From the NCBI GenBank assembly GCA_025934545.1, contig JAICXV010000127.1, positions 1 to 6,768 of the forward strand: 6,768 nucleotides of DNA, in the 5' to 3' direction. Below, piece by piece: positions 1 to 6,710 of this stretch (the stretch's first letter is position 1; each line of letters begins with the position of its first letter). The notes beneath the pieces were generated by a model that saw nothing but the letters and a program-made list of their open reading frames with translations, was not told the DNA's origin and did no database searches. The position numbers and the translations under genes were made by a program. This stretch comes from Verrucomicrobiia bacterium (lineage in GTDB: Bacteria; Verrucomicrobiota; Verrucomicrobiia; Limisphaerales; Palsa-1400).

Positions 1-2400
1 ACGGCGCGGTCGGCGGTCGCGGCGAATTCATGGTCGATGCTCGTTTCCGATGCCAGCGGCAGTGTGACGTATTACCAAAAGTCGGCGACGACGACCGAAG
101 CGCCAGCCTCCAACATGAAGATCATGACCTCGAGCGCGGCGTTTGGATTACTCGGAACCACCAGCTCATTCGTGACGACTGTTTTTCGCAACGGGACGTT
201 TAGCGGTGGCACAGTGACTGGCGATGTCAATTTACTGGTGAAGCATGACATCACGTGGAACGAGAGTGTCTTCGGAACCGGCAACGCGCGCAAGCCGTTG
301 GACTTTATCGCAACGCAATTGAAGGCTCAGGGCATCACGAAAATTACGGGCAAGGTCCAGGTCTACGGCGCGTGCATGTATAATCACGCGGACACCGATG
401 ACACGCGCGACATTCAAAACCAGGCGACATACAACGGCGAAGGCGCCGCGGCGTTCAAAGCGGCGTTGCAAGCGCAGGGAATTACGGTGTCCGGCGTCTC
501 GGCCGGCGTCGCAGGATTTTCGGCACCGGGAACTTTGATCTACACATATAATTCTACCAGTCTCACCTACGGCGGTTCGCCATTGAGGCTCGATGTCGCC
601 TGCATCGCCATGAACAAAGTCAGCCACAACGTTATGGCCGATTTACTACTGCGTCACATCTCGTATGAATTGACGGGCAGCGATAGTTTTACATCCGGCG
701 CGAACAAAGTTTTTGGGTGGTTGAACACGACGGTCGGTTTAGCCACGAACGACATGGTGATGCAGGATGGGTCCGGCCTTTCGCACAGTGATCGTATGAG
801 CGCGAAAGAAATCAATACCGTCGTGCGCTATATGCTGGCGCATTTTTCCACGTGGTCGACCACGCTGCCGATCGGTTGCGTCGACGGAACGTTGGGTGCC
901 CGATTCTGCGGGACGGATGCTTCGGGCCGCGTGCATGCGAAGACAGGTTCGTTGAGCATCACCATTTCACTCAGTGGCTACGTTGACAACAAGTACAATG
1001 GGCTGCGTTATTATTTTTCATTCCTGGTGAACAACGGCGCCGGCATCGACCAGACGAGCACCCGGCAAGCGCTTGATGATGCCGTGAATGTTATCGCCGG
1101 AGTTATTCCGACGACGATCGATAGCTACGCCGGCAATGATGGAAATCGCGCATTGGACATTGCTCTCCCCACCAGTTCGAATACGACCGAAGTCGATGCC
1201 GAAAGTGGCGCGAACGGTTCGTTCGGCGGCTGGACAAGCATCGCCGGCCCCACCGGCACGGGCGCAGCGCCGGTCGTTGGTTACCAGGCCGACCAGCGCA
1301 TCCGCCTGTTTTTGCGCGGCTCGGACAACAATGTTTGGACAGTGATCAAAGCTTTGAACGGCGCGTGGGGATCGTGGAGCAGCTTAGGTGGCAACGTGCG
1401 GAGCAGCGTCAGTGTCGGTTACCTGGCCAATGGTGCAATGCAGATTTTTGCGCGCAGTTCCAGCAACACGGTGCTCACCTCGATACAGAGTGCGCCGAAC
1501 GGCAGTTTTGGTGCGTGGAGCGATTTAGGCGGCCAATGCTATGATGATCCGTTGGTCACGGCGAATGCCGATGGTCGCTTTCAAATATTCGCGCGCAGTG
1601 CCGCGAATACCGTGTATTCGAATTTCAAGACGACGTCCGGCACGTGGTTCGGTTGGTCTGACTACGGCGGCTCCTGCGTGGGCAAACCGCAAGGTGGACA
1701 ATGGACCAATGGCGTGATCGTCGTATTAACACGATCATCGACGAGCACCATCAAGATTATCACCCAGAACAGCCCGAACGGCAGTTGGGGCACGTGGAGC
1801 GATTTGGGCGGCACCGCCGCGTCCGACCCTGTCGTGACTTATAACGCCGACGGTCGCATGCAATTTTTCGTCCAGACAACCACGCACACCGTGGCGTTTA
1901 ACTTCAGAACTGGTCTGGCCACCAATTCGTCCTGGTTCGGCTGGTTGAGCATGGGCGGCACGAGTTACAGTAACCTGGGCGTCGGCATCAACGCCGACGG
2001 AACGATCCACGTCTTCACGCGCGACAATAATCGCGTTGTCTGGAGCGCCTGGCAGACGAATGCCAACAGCAGCTTTACAGGTTGGTCCAGTCTCGGAGGC
2101 AACACGCTGGCCGCCGCTATGCCCGCTCCAACGGCCACCCAAACCACCGCGACTACAACTTCCTCGCCATCGCATGTGACGAACACTTCCGGGCAATCGA
2201 CACCTTGGACTCGGGGTGGCGCCATCACCTTGCTGCGCAACTCGACATGGGGTCATGTCTATCAAATTCAATATAGCGATGATGCCGGCTCGGCCTGGAA
2301 CAATCTCGGCAATCCCATTGTCGCTCACGGAAACTCCGTCACCATCAACGACGCGGCCGCCACGCATACCCGGCGGTACCGTTTGGTCGTTGTTCAGTAA
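1..2400 (+). CDS. dacB: D-alanyl-D-alanine carboxypeptidase/endopeptidase (PBP4/DacB-like, peptidase S13) fused to a PLL-like beta-propeller; 5' partial
   Basis: The frame is open from base 1, so the start and presumed signal peptide lie upstream. The ATG at base 37 falls inside the first beta strand and is not the start. Residues below count from that Met. Peptidase S13 enzymes are periplasmic or secreted serine acyl-transferases that remove the terminal D-Ala of, or cleave, peptidoglycan cross-links. All three catalytic motifs are visible: SxxK as S25-N-M-K28 (bases 109-120), SxN as S196-H-N198 (622-630) and KTG at 302-304 (940-948). Family signatures DGSGLS (244-249) and VDGTL (282-286) are also present. 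SxxK to SxN spans only about 170 residues, against about 245 in E. coli PBP4, and the usual GGGDP segment is absent, so the inserted domains are reduced. Residues about 366-690 form seven WSxLGG-type blades. A Thr/Ser/Ala-rich linker (694-722) leads to a C-terminal beta domain (723-787). The catalytic call is firm; the propeller's binding role is inferred. Confidence 0.9.
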   Translation, partial: TARSAVAANSWSMLVSDASGSVTYYQKSATTTEAPASNMKIMTSSAAFGLLGTTSSFVTTVFRNGTFSGGTVTGDVNLLVKHDITWNESVFGTGNARKPLDFIATQLKAQGITKITGKVQVYGACMYNHADTDDTRDIQNQATYNGEGAAAFKAALQAQGITVSGVSAGVAGFSAPGTLIYTYNSTSLTYGGSPLRLDVACIAMNKVSHNVMADLLLRHISYELTGSDSFTSGANKVFGWLNTTVGLATNDMVMQDGSGLSHSDRMSAKEINTVVRYMLAHFSTWSTTLPIGCVDGTLGARFCGTDASGRVHAKTGSLSITISLSGYVDNKYNGLRYYFSFLVNNGAGIDQTSTRQALDDAVNVIAGVIPTTIDSYAGNDGNRALDIALPTSSNTTEVDAESGANGSFGGWTSIAGPTGTGAAPVVGYQADQRIRLFLRGSDNNVWTVIKALNGAWGSWSSLGGNVRSSVSVGYLANGAMQIFARSSSNTVLTSIQSAPNGSFGAWSDLGGQCYDDPLVTANADGRFQIFARSAANTVYSNFKTTSGTWFGWSDYGGSCVGKPQGGQWTNGVIVVLTRSSTSTIKIITQNSPNGSWGTWSDLGGTAASDPVVTYNADGRMQFFVQTTTHTVAFNFRTGLATNSSWFGWLSMGGTSYSNLGVGINADGTIHVFTRDNNRVVWSAWQTNANSSFTGWSSLGGNTLAAAMPAPTATQTTATTTSSPSHVTNTSGQSTPWTRGGAITLLRNSTWGHVYQIQYSDDAGSAWNNLGNPIVAHGNSVTINDAAATHTRRYRLVVVQ
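1132..2106 (+). repeat. Seven-blade PLL-like (WSxLGG) propeller array in the DacB-like protein
   Basis: Seven degenerate repeats of 46-49 residues each end in W-S/T-x-x-G-G or a close variant. The signature Trp residues are at 399, 447, 494, 540, 587, 636 and 683, counted from the Met at base 37. A typical blade reads 'NADGRFQIFAR' followed by a variable strand, then 'NGSFGAWSDLGG'. Blade 1 is diverged but aligns well: 'ALPTSSNTTEV' matches the later 'FARSSSNTVLT', both followed by NGSFG-A/G-W. Seven blades match the closed propeller of Photorhabdus PLL-type lectins, which bind fucosylated glycans. The assignment rests on repeat pattern and blade count; I cannot tell whether sugar-binding residues are kept. 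Confidence 0.8.
2203..2397 (+). other. C-terminal beta domain after a Thr/Ser/Ala linker (verrucomicrobial-type tail)
   Basis: The last 65 residues follow a low-complexity Thr/Ser/Ala/Pro stretch (bases 2116-2202). They carry the pattern 'YQIQYSDD...WNNLGNPI', then 'VTINDAAATHTRRYRLV'. I associate this form (YxVQYTxx...W.xLG...T.xDxx....RfYRv) with the C-termini of many secreted Verrucomicrobiota and Planctomycetota proteins, where it is a small beta sandwich, possibly for surface attachment or sorting. It lacks the short Gly/Arg-flanked membrane anchor of PEP-CTERM proteins. The role is unknown and the lineage hint is inference. Confidence 0.5.
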
Positions 2401-2482
2401 GCGGCCGACCGCTAAAAGTGGAAAATTTGAAATGGCGGAAGGGGTCGTTTCTGAACCCGTTCCGTGGTCTTTCGTTCAAAAC

Positions 2483-2500
2483 TGTAAGGTATGTAAGGTA
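2483..2500 (+). promoter_or_regulatory. Tandem 9-bp direct repeat upstream of the sensor kinase
   Basis: Two perfect, adjacent copies of TGTAAGGTA (2483-2491 and 2492-2500) lie about 100 bases before the kinase ATG, in the non-coding gap. Spacing of roughly one helical turn fits a direct-repeat site for a dimeric DNA-binding protein, possibly the regulator encoded downstream. No promoter elements could be anchored to it, so a chance duplication is also possible. Confidence 0.3.
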
Positions 2501-2538
2501 TGATTCGCAAGTATGGCCGCACGTAAAACCCTTTTTTC

Positions 2539-2551
2539 GATCCCGCGGATC
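2539..2551. promoter_or_regulatory. Inverted repeat GATCC-CGC-GGATC, possible operator
   Basis: This is a perfect 5-bp inverted repeat around a 3-bp centre, 50-62 bases upstream of the kinase ATG. The T run (2532-2537) lies before it rather than after, so it does not resemble an intrinsic terminator on the + strand. It could be an operator or have no function. A palindrome of this length occurs by chance fairly often. Confidence 0.2.
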
Positions 2552-2578
2552 AGGAACGGCTAGATTATTCCCTAATAC

Positions 2579-2598
2579 GTAGGTTAAAGTAGGTAAAC
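2579..2598 (+). promoter_or_regulatory. Imperfect 10-bp direct repeat containing the kinase ribosome binding site
   Basis: GTAGGTTAAA (2579-2588) is followed directly by GTAGGTAAAC (2589-2598), with 8 of 10 positions identical. The second copy places AGG (2591-2593) seven bases before the ATG at 2601, a suitable position for a weak Shine-Dalgarno sequence, and this supports that start. Both copies resemble the GTA-AGG-TA units at 2483-2500, so the same protein might recognise both pairs. Confidence 0.35.
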
Positions 2599-2600
2599 TG

Positions 2601-5600
2601 ATGTTTTGTCGTTTGCTGAAACGCGTATTAGTGGCAATTGAATGTTACGCAATTGTCGCGGCTGCGATTTTTCTGTCAGCTCATCCCGCTCACGCGAACA
2701 CGCTCTTGCCAAGCCTCGCGGTCGGCAGAAATCAAAATGGACAACTAGACCTTTTCGAAGTCACCAGCAAAGGAGAGCTGCGCTACCGGTGGCGCCATTC
2801 GGCGAATGGTGCATGGTCGGGATGGTCGAACCTGGGCGGCCCTGTACTTCCCGGCCTTTCGGTGGTTCAAAATGTCGACGGCCAAATGATCGTCTTCGCG
2901 ATCTCAGAAACCAACGGCAATTTGCAGTTTATTTGTCAGCTTGCGGCCAACCGTCCAAAATGGTCGTCATGGACCAATCTCGGTGGGAATTGCGAAGCAC
3001 CCGTTGCATCTGCTCAAAATGCCGACGGTCGCCTCGAGGTTTTTGCCATCGATGCTCAAAGTCACAATGTCCGTCATCGTTGGCAAACAAGTCCGCGTGG
3101 TTCGTGGTCAAGCTGGGCCGATCTCGGCGGTTTCATCCAGCCTGACCTGGTTGTTGCGCGAAATCGCGATGGACGTCTCGAACTGTTCGGTATGCCGGCA
3201 AGCGGCCATGAGTTGACGCATTGCTGGCAATCTCAACCCAATACGACAAACTCATGGTCGGAGTGGCGCAGTCTCGGCGGCGAAATCCTTCCGCGATTTG
3301 TTGTCGGTCAGAACTCCATCGGACGGCTTGAAGTGTTCGGCCGTTCCGTTTCGGATCATTCGGCTACCCGCATTTGCCAGGCGTCTGCATCGTCCAGTAC
3401 GAATTGGTCCGCCTGGCAATCGTTCGGCGGCGATTTCAAATCGGACCTCGCGATAGGACAAAGCGGCGATGGTCGCCTTGAAATCTTCGGGGTCGAAGTA
3501 ACGAACTCGACGCTACTGCACCGATGGGAAAATCTTGTAAACGGCTCCGACGTCTGGTCCCAGTGGAAAACAATGGAACTAAAGACCGCCTCCCGACCGG
3601 CGGTCGGCACCGATGAAGATGGCAATCTCGAAACGTTCGAGATCAATTCCACCAACAGTGATGCCGTCCTTTATCGTCAACAAATCAGTGCGTCCAGCGA
3701 TTGGCTCGACTGGTCGAGCCTTGAACGTTCGGCCTTCGATTATACGGCACGTGCATGGCAGGCTGGCGATGGGCTACCGGATAATGTTGTCCAGGCCATC
3801 ACCCAGTCGCCCGATGGATTCCTGTGGGTCGGCACGCGCTCGGGGCTCGCACGTTTTGATGGCGTGGATTTCACCCGTTTTGATCCGCGCAATACGCCGG
3901 AAATTCAAAATCCTTCGATCACCGCGTTGTGTTCGGCAGGCGACGGGTCGTTATGGATCGGGACTGCTGGTGGTGGTGTCGCCCGTTTTCAAAACGGCAT
4001 TTTCACACATTTCGGACAAACGAACGGACTCGCGGGAGACGACATTCGGAACATTTACGAAAGCAACGACGGCTCGCTTTGGATTGGAACGACCACGGGC
4101 CTGAGCCGCTATCGCAATCGAACCTTTGTCACCTACAAGGAGAAGGATGGATTGCTCTCTGATTCGGTCACCGCCATTTGCTGGGATCGCGATGAAAATC
4201 TTTGGGTGGCAACCACGAAAGGACTGAGTCGTTTGCGCAAAGGGGGAGTCATTGACTCCTTTGCCATGCCCAATCGTTTGCCGAACGATACGGTTCGATC
4301 CATTTTGCAGGATAAAGGCGGTCGCATCTGGATTGGTTCCAATAACGGCCTCCTTTGGTATGATCAATACTGGGGAAATCATTTCTTTGCCTACAATACC
4401 AAATACGGGCTTTCTGACGTGTTCGTGAGCGCCATTTGCGAAGGGCACGATGGGAATCTCTGGGTTGGAACCTATAGTGGCTTGAACCGGTTTTATGAAA
4501 GCCGCTTCTATCCGCAATTGGACAATGAGGGGCAACCCTTCAGCAAAGTGAATGCGCTTTGCGAAGACACGGAAGGCGATCTGTGGGTCGGGACGCAAGA
4601 AGGATTGATACGATTGAGCCGAAAATATTTTTACACTTACACGCAACAAACGGGATTAACTCACAACAACGTCATGTCCGTTCTGCAGGACCGTCGAGGA
4701 ATATTGTGGATGGGCACGTGGGGCGGCGGAATTGATCAGATCAACGGCGAAGAAGTGACACCCTACTCGCCAACCAACAGTCTTTCGCACGAACTGATCC
4801 TTTCAATGTGCGAAAGCCGCGATGGCACTATGTGGGTCGGTGCGGATTTTGATCGTGGGCTCACTCACATAAAAGAGGGAGCACTCGTGCATTATACATC
4901 GAAGAATGGTTTGCCCAATGCTCGCATCCAGGTTCTGGCTGAAGATCAGAACCGAAACCTTTGGATAGGAACCAGTGCTGGGCTTTCCTGCCGGTCAAAA
5001 GGAATATTTAGGAACTACACTGAGCGTGACGGCCTCGCCGGAAATAACGTCCGCGCCATTCTCGAAGATCACGCGGGAACGCTTTGGTTCGGAACCGATG
5101 GCGGTCTCTCTTCCTGGAAAGACGGTCGTTTCACCCACGTAACGACCGATGATAGTCTTTCGGAAAACTCAATCATTGCTCTGCACGAAGATGCACAAGG
5201 TTCCATTTGGATCGGCACCGATGGAGGCGGTTTGAGCCGATACCGTAATGGACGTTTCGATTCCTGCACCACTCAGCAAGGACTTTTCAGTGACACCATT
5301 TTTTCGATACTTGACGAAGATGGCTGGCTTTGGATGAGCTGTCCGCAGGGCATCTTTCGCGTGCGTATCGCCGAGCTTACTGATCTGGATGCGGGCAATA
5401 TCAAATCGGTTTCATGCATTCCCTACGGAAAAACCGACGGTATGGAAACCGCGCAATGCAATGGCGCCGGAAAACCGTCCGCGTGGAAATCGTCTGACAA
5501 CAAACTCTGGTTTGCCACGAGCAAAGGGCTCGTGTGCGTCGATCCCCAAATGATCATACTCAATCCCTTCGAGCCAACTGTCTATGTCGAGCAACTCATC

Positions 5601-6710
5601 GCTGATCGGAAACCGCACCTTTCGAGAGCATGGCCGCAGTTGCTCGGGAATGATCAAACGCTGATCCACATTCCCCCTACCCACGGCGAACTGCAATTTC
5701 AGTACACTGCGCTTTGCCTTTCCGCTCCGGAAAAAGCGCGTTTCAAATACAAATTGGACGGAATCACCAGCGATTGGGTCGATGCCGGAGAGCGGCGGAC
5801 GGCGTATTTCAATAATATTCCGCCTGGTCAATACGAATTCCATGTCAAAGGCTGCAACAAGGACGGCGTTTGGAATGAGCGCGGGGCTTCCGTCGGTTTT
5901 GTTTTGACCCCGTATTATTGGCAAACGCCTTGGTTCCACTGGAGTATTGTTATTTCCGCGGGTGGCTTAATCGCAGGATTAATTACAACGGCTACACGCC
6001 GCCGCATGCGTCGCCGGCTTCAAATCCTCGAACAACAACAAGCAATCGAAAAGGAACGCGGGCGTATCGCTCGCGACATGCACGACCAGCTTGGGGCAGG
6101 CTTGACACAGATTAGTTTGCTCGGGGAGTTTGCCCGCCGCGATGAAAGCGGCAGCGGTAAAGCCAAAGCGCATGTCGAAAAAATCTGCGACCTCACGCGC
6201 GAACTGGCGCAAACTGTCGATGAAATAGTTTGGACCGTAAATCCGCGCAATGACGCGTTGAATAAATTCGCCGCTTACCTCGCCTCTTACGCCGAAGATT
6301 ACTTCCACGCCACAAACATCCGTTGCCGCCTGGACATCCCCTCGGGTTTGCCTTCGCTGCCGCTGTCGGCGGAAGTTCGCCACAGCGTCTTTCTCGTCAT
6401 CAAAGAAGGATTGAACAACATCGTCAAACATGCCAACGCGTCCGTGGTTTGGATTCGTCTGGCGCTTGAGGATTCCGATTTAGTCATCCGCATTGAAGAT
6501 GATGGTGTTGGCTTTTCAATAGAGGAAGGCGACCATAACGGGAACGGCATCCGTAACATGAACGAACGTCTGCGCGAACTCGGCGGCATCCTGGAAATTA
6601 TCTCGCAACCACACCAGGGAACCCGCGTTTGCCTGCGCGTTCCGATAAACAGCCGCTCAAATAAATCTCCGACCAGAAAGAGATTCGCTGAAAGGTTGCG
6701 ACTACTATGA
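2601..6710 (+). CDS. Membrane sensor histidine kinase: PLL-like propeller, 14 Reg_prop repeats, Y_Y_Y, TM, HisKA_3, HATPase_c
   Basis: This complete 1369-residue kinase senses an extracytoplasmic signal and phosphorylates a response regulator. Residues 1-32 form a signal peptide (basic MFCRLLKR, a hydrophobic core, AHA cleavage site), which with AGG seven bases upstream supports this start. Residues 35-377 form seven WSxLGG blades and 381-984 hold 14 Reg_prop repeats (LWxGTxxGL), enough for two seven-bladed propellers. A Y_Y_Y domain spans about 1030-1103, followed by one membrane helix (about 1111-1131). In the cytoplasm, HisKA_3 has 'ARDMHDQLGAGL' with phospho-acceptor H1161. HATPase_c follows with an N box around N1273 ('EGLNNIVKHA'), D1300-x-G-x-G1304 and G1314-x-G1316. 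It has no receiver domain, unlike Bacteroides hybrid systems, and the regulator is the next, overlapping gene. The propeller/Y_Y_Y core resembles known polysaccharide-sensing kinases; the extra N-terminal PLL propeller is the unusual part. The ligand is unknown. Confidence 0.95.
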   Translation: MFCRLLKRVLVAIECYAIVAAAIFLSAHPAHANTLLPSLAVGRNQNGQLDLFEVTSKGELRYRWRHSANGAWSGWSNLGGPVLPGLSVVQNVDGQMIVFAISETNGNLQFICQLAANRPKWSSWTNLGGNCEAPVASAQNADGRLEVFAIDAQSHNVRHRWQTSPRGSWSSWADLGGFIQPDLVVARNRDGRLELFGMPASGHELTHCWQSQPNTTNSWSEWRSLGGEILPRFVVGQNSIGRLEVFGRSVSDHSATRICQASASSSTNWSAWQSFGGDFKSDLAIGQSGDGRLEIFGVEVTNSTLLHRWENLVNGSDVWSQWKTMELKTASRPAVGTDEDGNLETFEINSTNSDAVLYRQQISASSDWLDWSSLERSAFDYTARAWQAGDGLPDNVVQAITQSPDGFLWVGTRSGLARFDGVDFTRFDPRNTPEIQNPSITALCSAGDGSLWIGTAGGGVARFQNGIFTHFGQTNGLAGDDIRNIYESNDGSLWIGTTTGLSRYRNRTFVTYKEKDGLLSDSVTAICWDRDENLWVATTKGLSRLRKGGVIDSFAMPNRLPNDTVRSILQDKGGRIWIGSNNGLLWYDQYWGNHFFAYNTKYGLSDVFVSAICEGHDGNLWVGTYSGLNRFYESRFYPQLDNEGQPFSKVNALCEDTEGDLWVGTQEGLIRLSRKYFYTYTQQTGLTHNNVMSVLQDRRGILWMGTWGGGIDQINGEEVTPYSPTNSLSHELILSMCESRDGTMWVGADFDRGLTHIKEGALVHYTSKNGLPNARIQVLAEDQNRNLWIGTSAGLSCRSKGIFRNYTERDGLAGNNVRAILEDHAGTLWFGTDGGLSSWKDGRFTHVTTDDSLSENSIIALHEDAQGSIWIGTDGGGLSRYRNGRFDSCTTQQGLFSDTIFSILDEDGWLWMSCPQGIFRVRIAELTDLDAGNIKSVSCIPYGKTDGMETAQCNGAGKPSAWKSSDNKLWFATSKGLVCVDPQMIILNPFEPTVYVEQLIADRKPHLSRAWPQLLGNDQTLIHIPPTHGELQFQYTALCLSAPEKARFKYKLDGITSDWVDAGERRTAYFNNIPPGQYEFHVKGCNKDGVWNERGASVGFVLTPYYWQTPWFHWSIVISAGGLIAGLITTATRRRMRRRLQILEQQQAIEKERGRIARDMHDQLGAGLTQISLLGEFARRDESGSGKAKAHVEKICDLTRELAQTVDEIVWTVNPRNDALNKFAAYLASYAEDYFHATNIRCRLDIPSGLPSLPLSAEVRHSVFLVIKEGLNNIVKHANASVVWIRLALEDSDLVIRIEDDGVGFSIEEGDHNGNGIRNMNERLRELGGILEIISQPHQGTRVCLRVPINSRSNKSPTRKRFAERLRLL
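2703..3731 (+). repeat. Seven-blade PLL-like (WSxLGG) propeller array in the sensor kinase
   Basis: Seven repeats of 48-50 residues follow directly after the signal peptide, with signature Trp at residues 75, 124, 172, 222, 272, 322 and 371. Blades begin 'LAVGRNQNGQLDLFEV' or similar and end WSNLGG, WTNLGG, WADLGG, WRSLGG or WQSFGG. The last two blades have lost the GG (WKTMEL, WSSLER), although their front strands (GNLETFEI) are preserved. The unit closely matches the blades of the upstream DacB-like protein (NADGRLEVFAI here, NADGRFQIFAR there). Confidence 0.8.
3741..5552 (+). repeat. Fourteen Reg_prop (two-component regulator propeller) repeats, two seven-bladed propellers
   Basis: The [LIM]-W-x-x-[GA/ST] signature recurs with Trp at residues 409, 452, 494, 535, 578, 621, 662, 703, 745, 788, 829, 870, 911 and 970. 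Spacing is 41-43 residues until the last step of 59. Each blade also carries 'DGL..N.V.AI..D..G.LW.GT..GL.R'. Fourteen copies equal two seven-bladed propellers, the layout of the periplasmic sensors of Bacteroides hybrid two-component systems. The final pair, 'GMETAQCNG' then 'LWFATSKGLVCVDP', is the usual closing segment before Y_Y_Y. Confidence 0.92.

Noticed and set aside
37..39. ATG at base 37 as the start of the first gene
   Set aside because: The frame is open upstream to base 1. A start here would leave no signal peptide and only 24 residues before SxxK, cutting into the first core strand, so the true start must be outside the window.
1735..2367. Antisense open frame of 210 codons under the first gene
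   Set aside because: It is low-complexity, Arg/Gly/Ala-rich, has no recognisable domain and lies opposite a well-supported coding frame.
2400..2413. Inverted repeat AGCGG-CCGA-CCGCT right after the first stop codon as a terminator
   Set aside because: The stem is only 5 bp and is followed by A residues rather than a T run, so it does not qualify as an intrinsic terminator.
2483..2500. Tandem repeat as the start of a CRISPR-like or larger repeat array
   Set aside because: There are only two 9-bp copies with no spacer, far too short and few for an array.
2561..2578. TAGATT and TAATAC as -10 promoter elements for the kinase
   Set aside because: Each matches the sigma-70 consensus poorly, and no TTGACA-like hexamer sits at a suitable distance, so no promoter is called.
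3951..4649. Antisense open frame of 232 codons under the Reg_prop region
   Set aside because: It mirrors the repeated blade codons of the + strand and shows no domain of its own, so it is a shadow of the real gene.
5333..5512. Longer 59-residue gap between the last two Reg_prop blades as an insertion or damage
   Set aside because: The 'GMETAQCNG' and 'AWKSSDNKLWFATSKGL' sequence is the usual closing segment of this kinase family, so the spacing is normal.
5412..5939. Antisense open frame of 175 codons under the Y_Y_Y region
   Set aside because: There is no start context or recognisable motif, and the + strand is clearly coding through this stretch.
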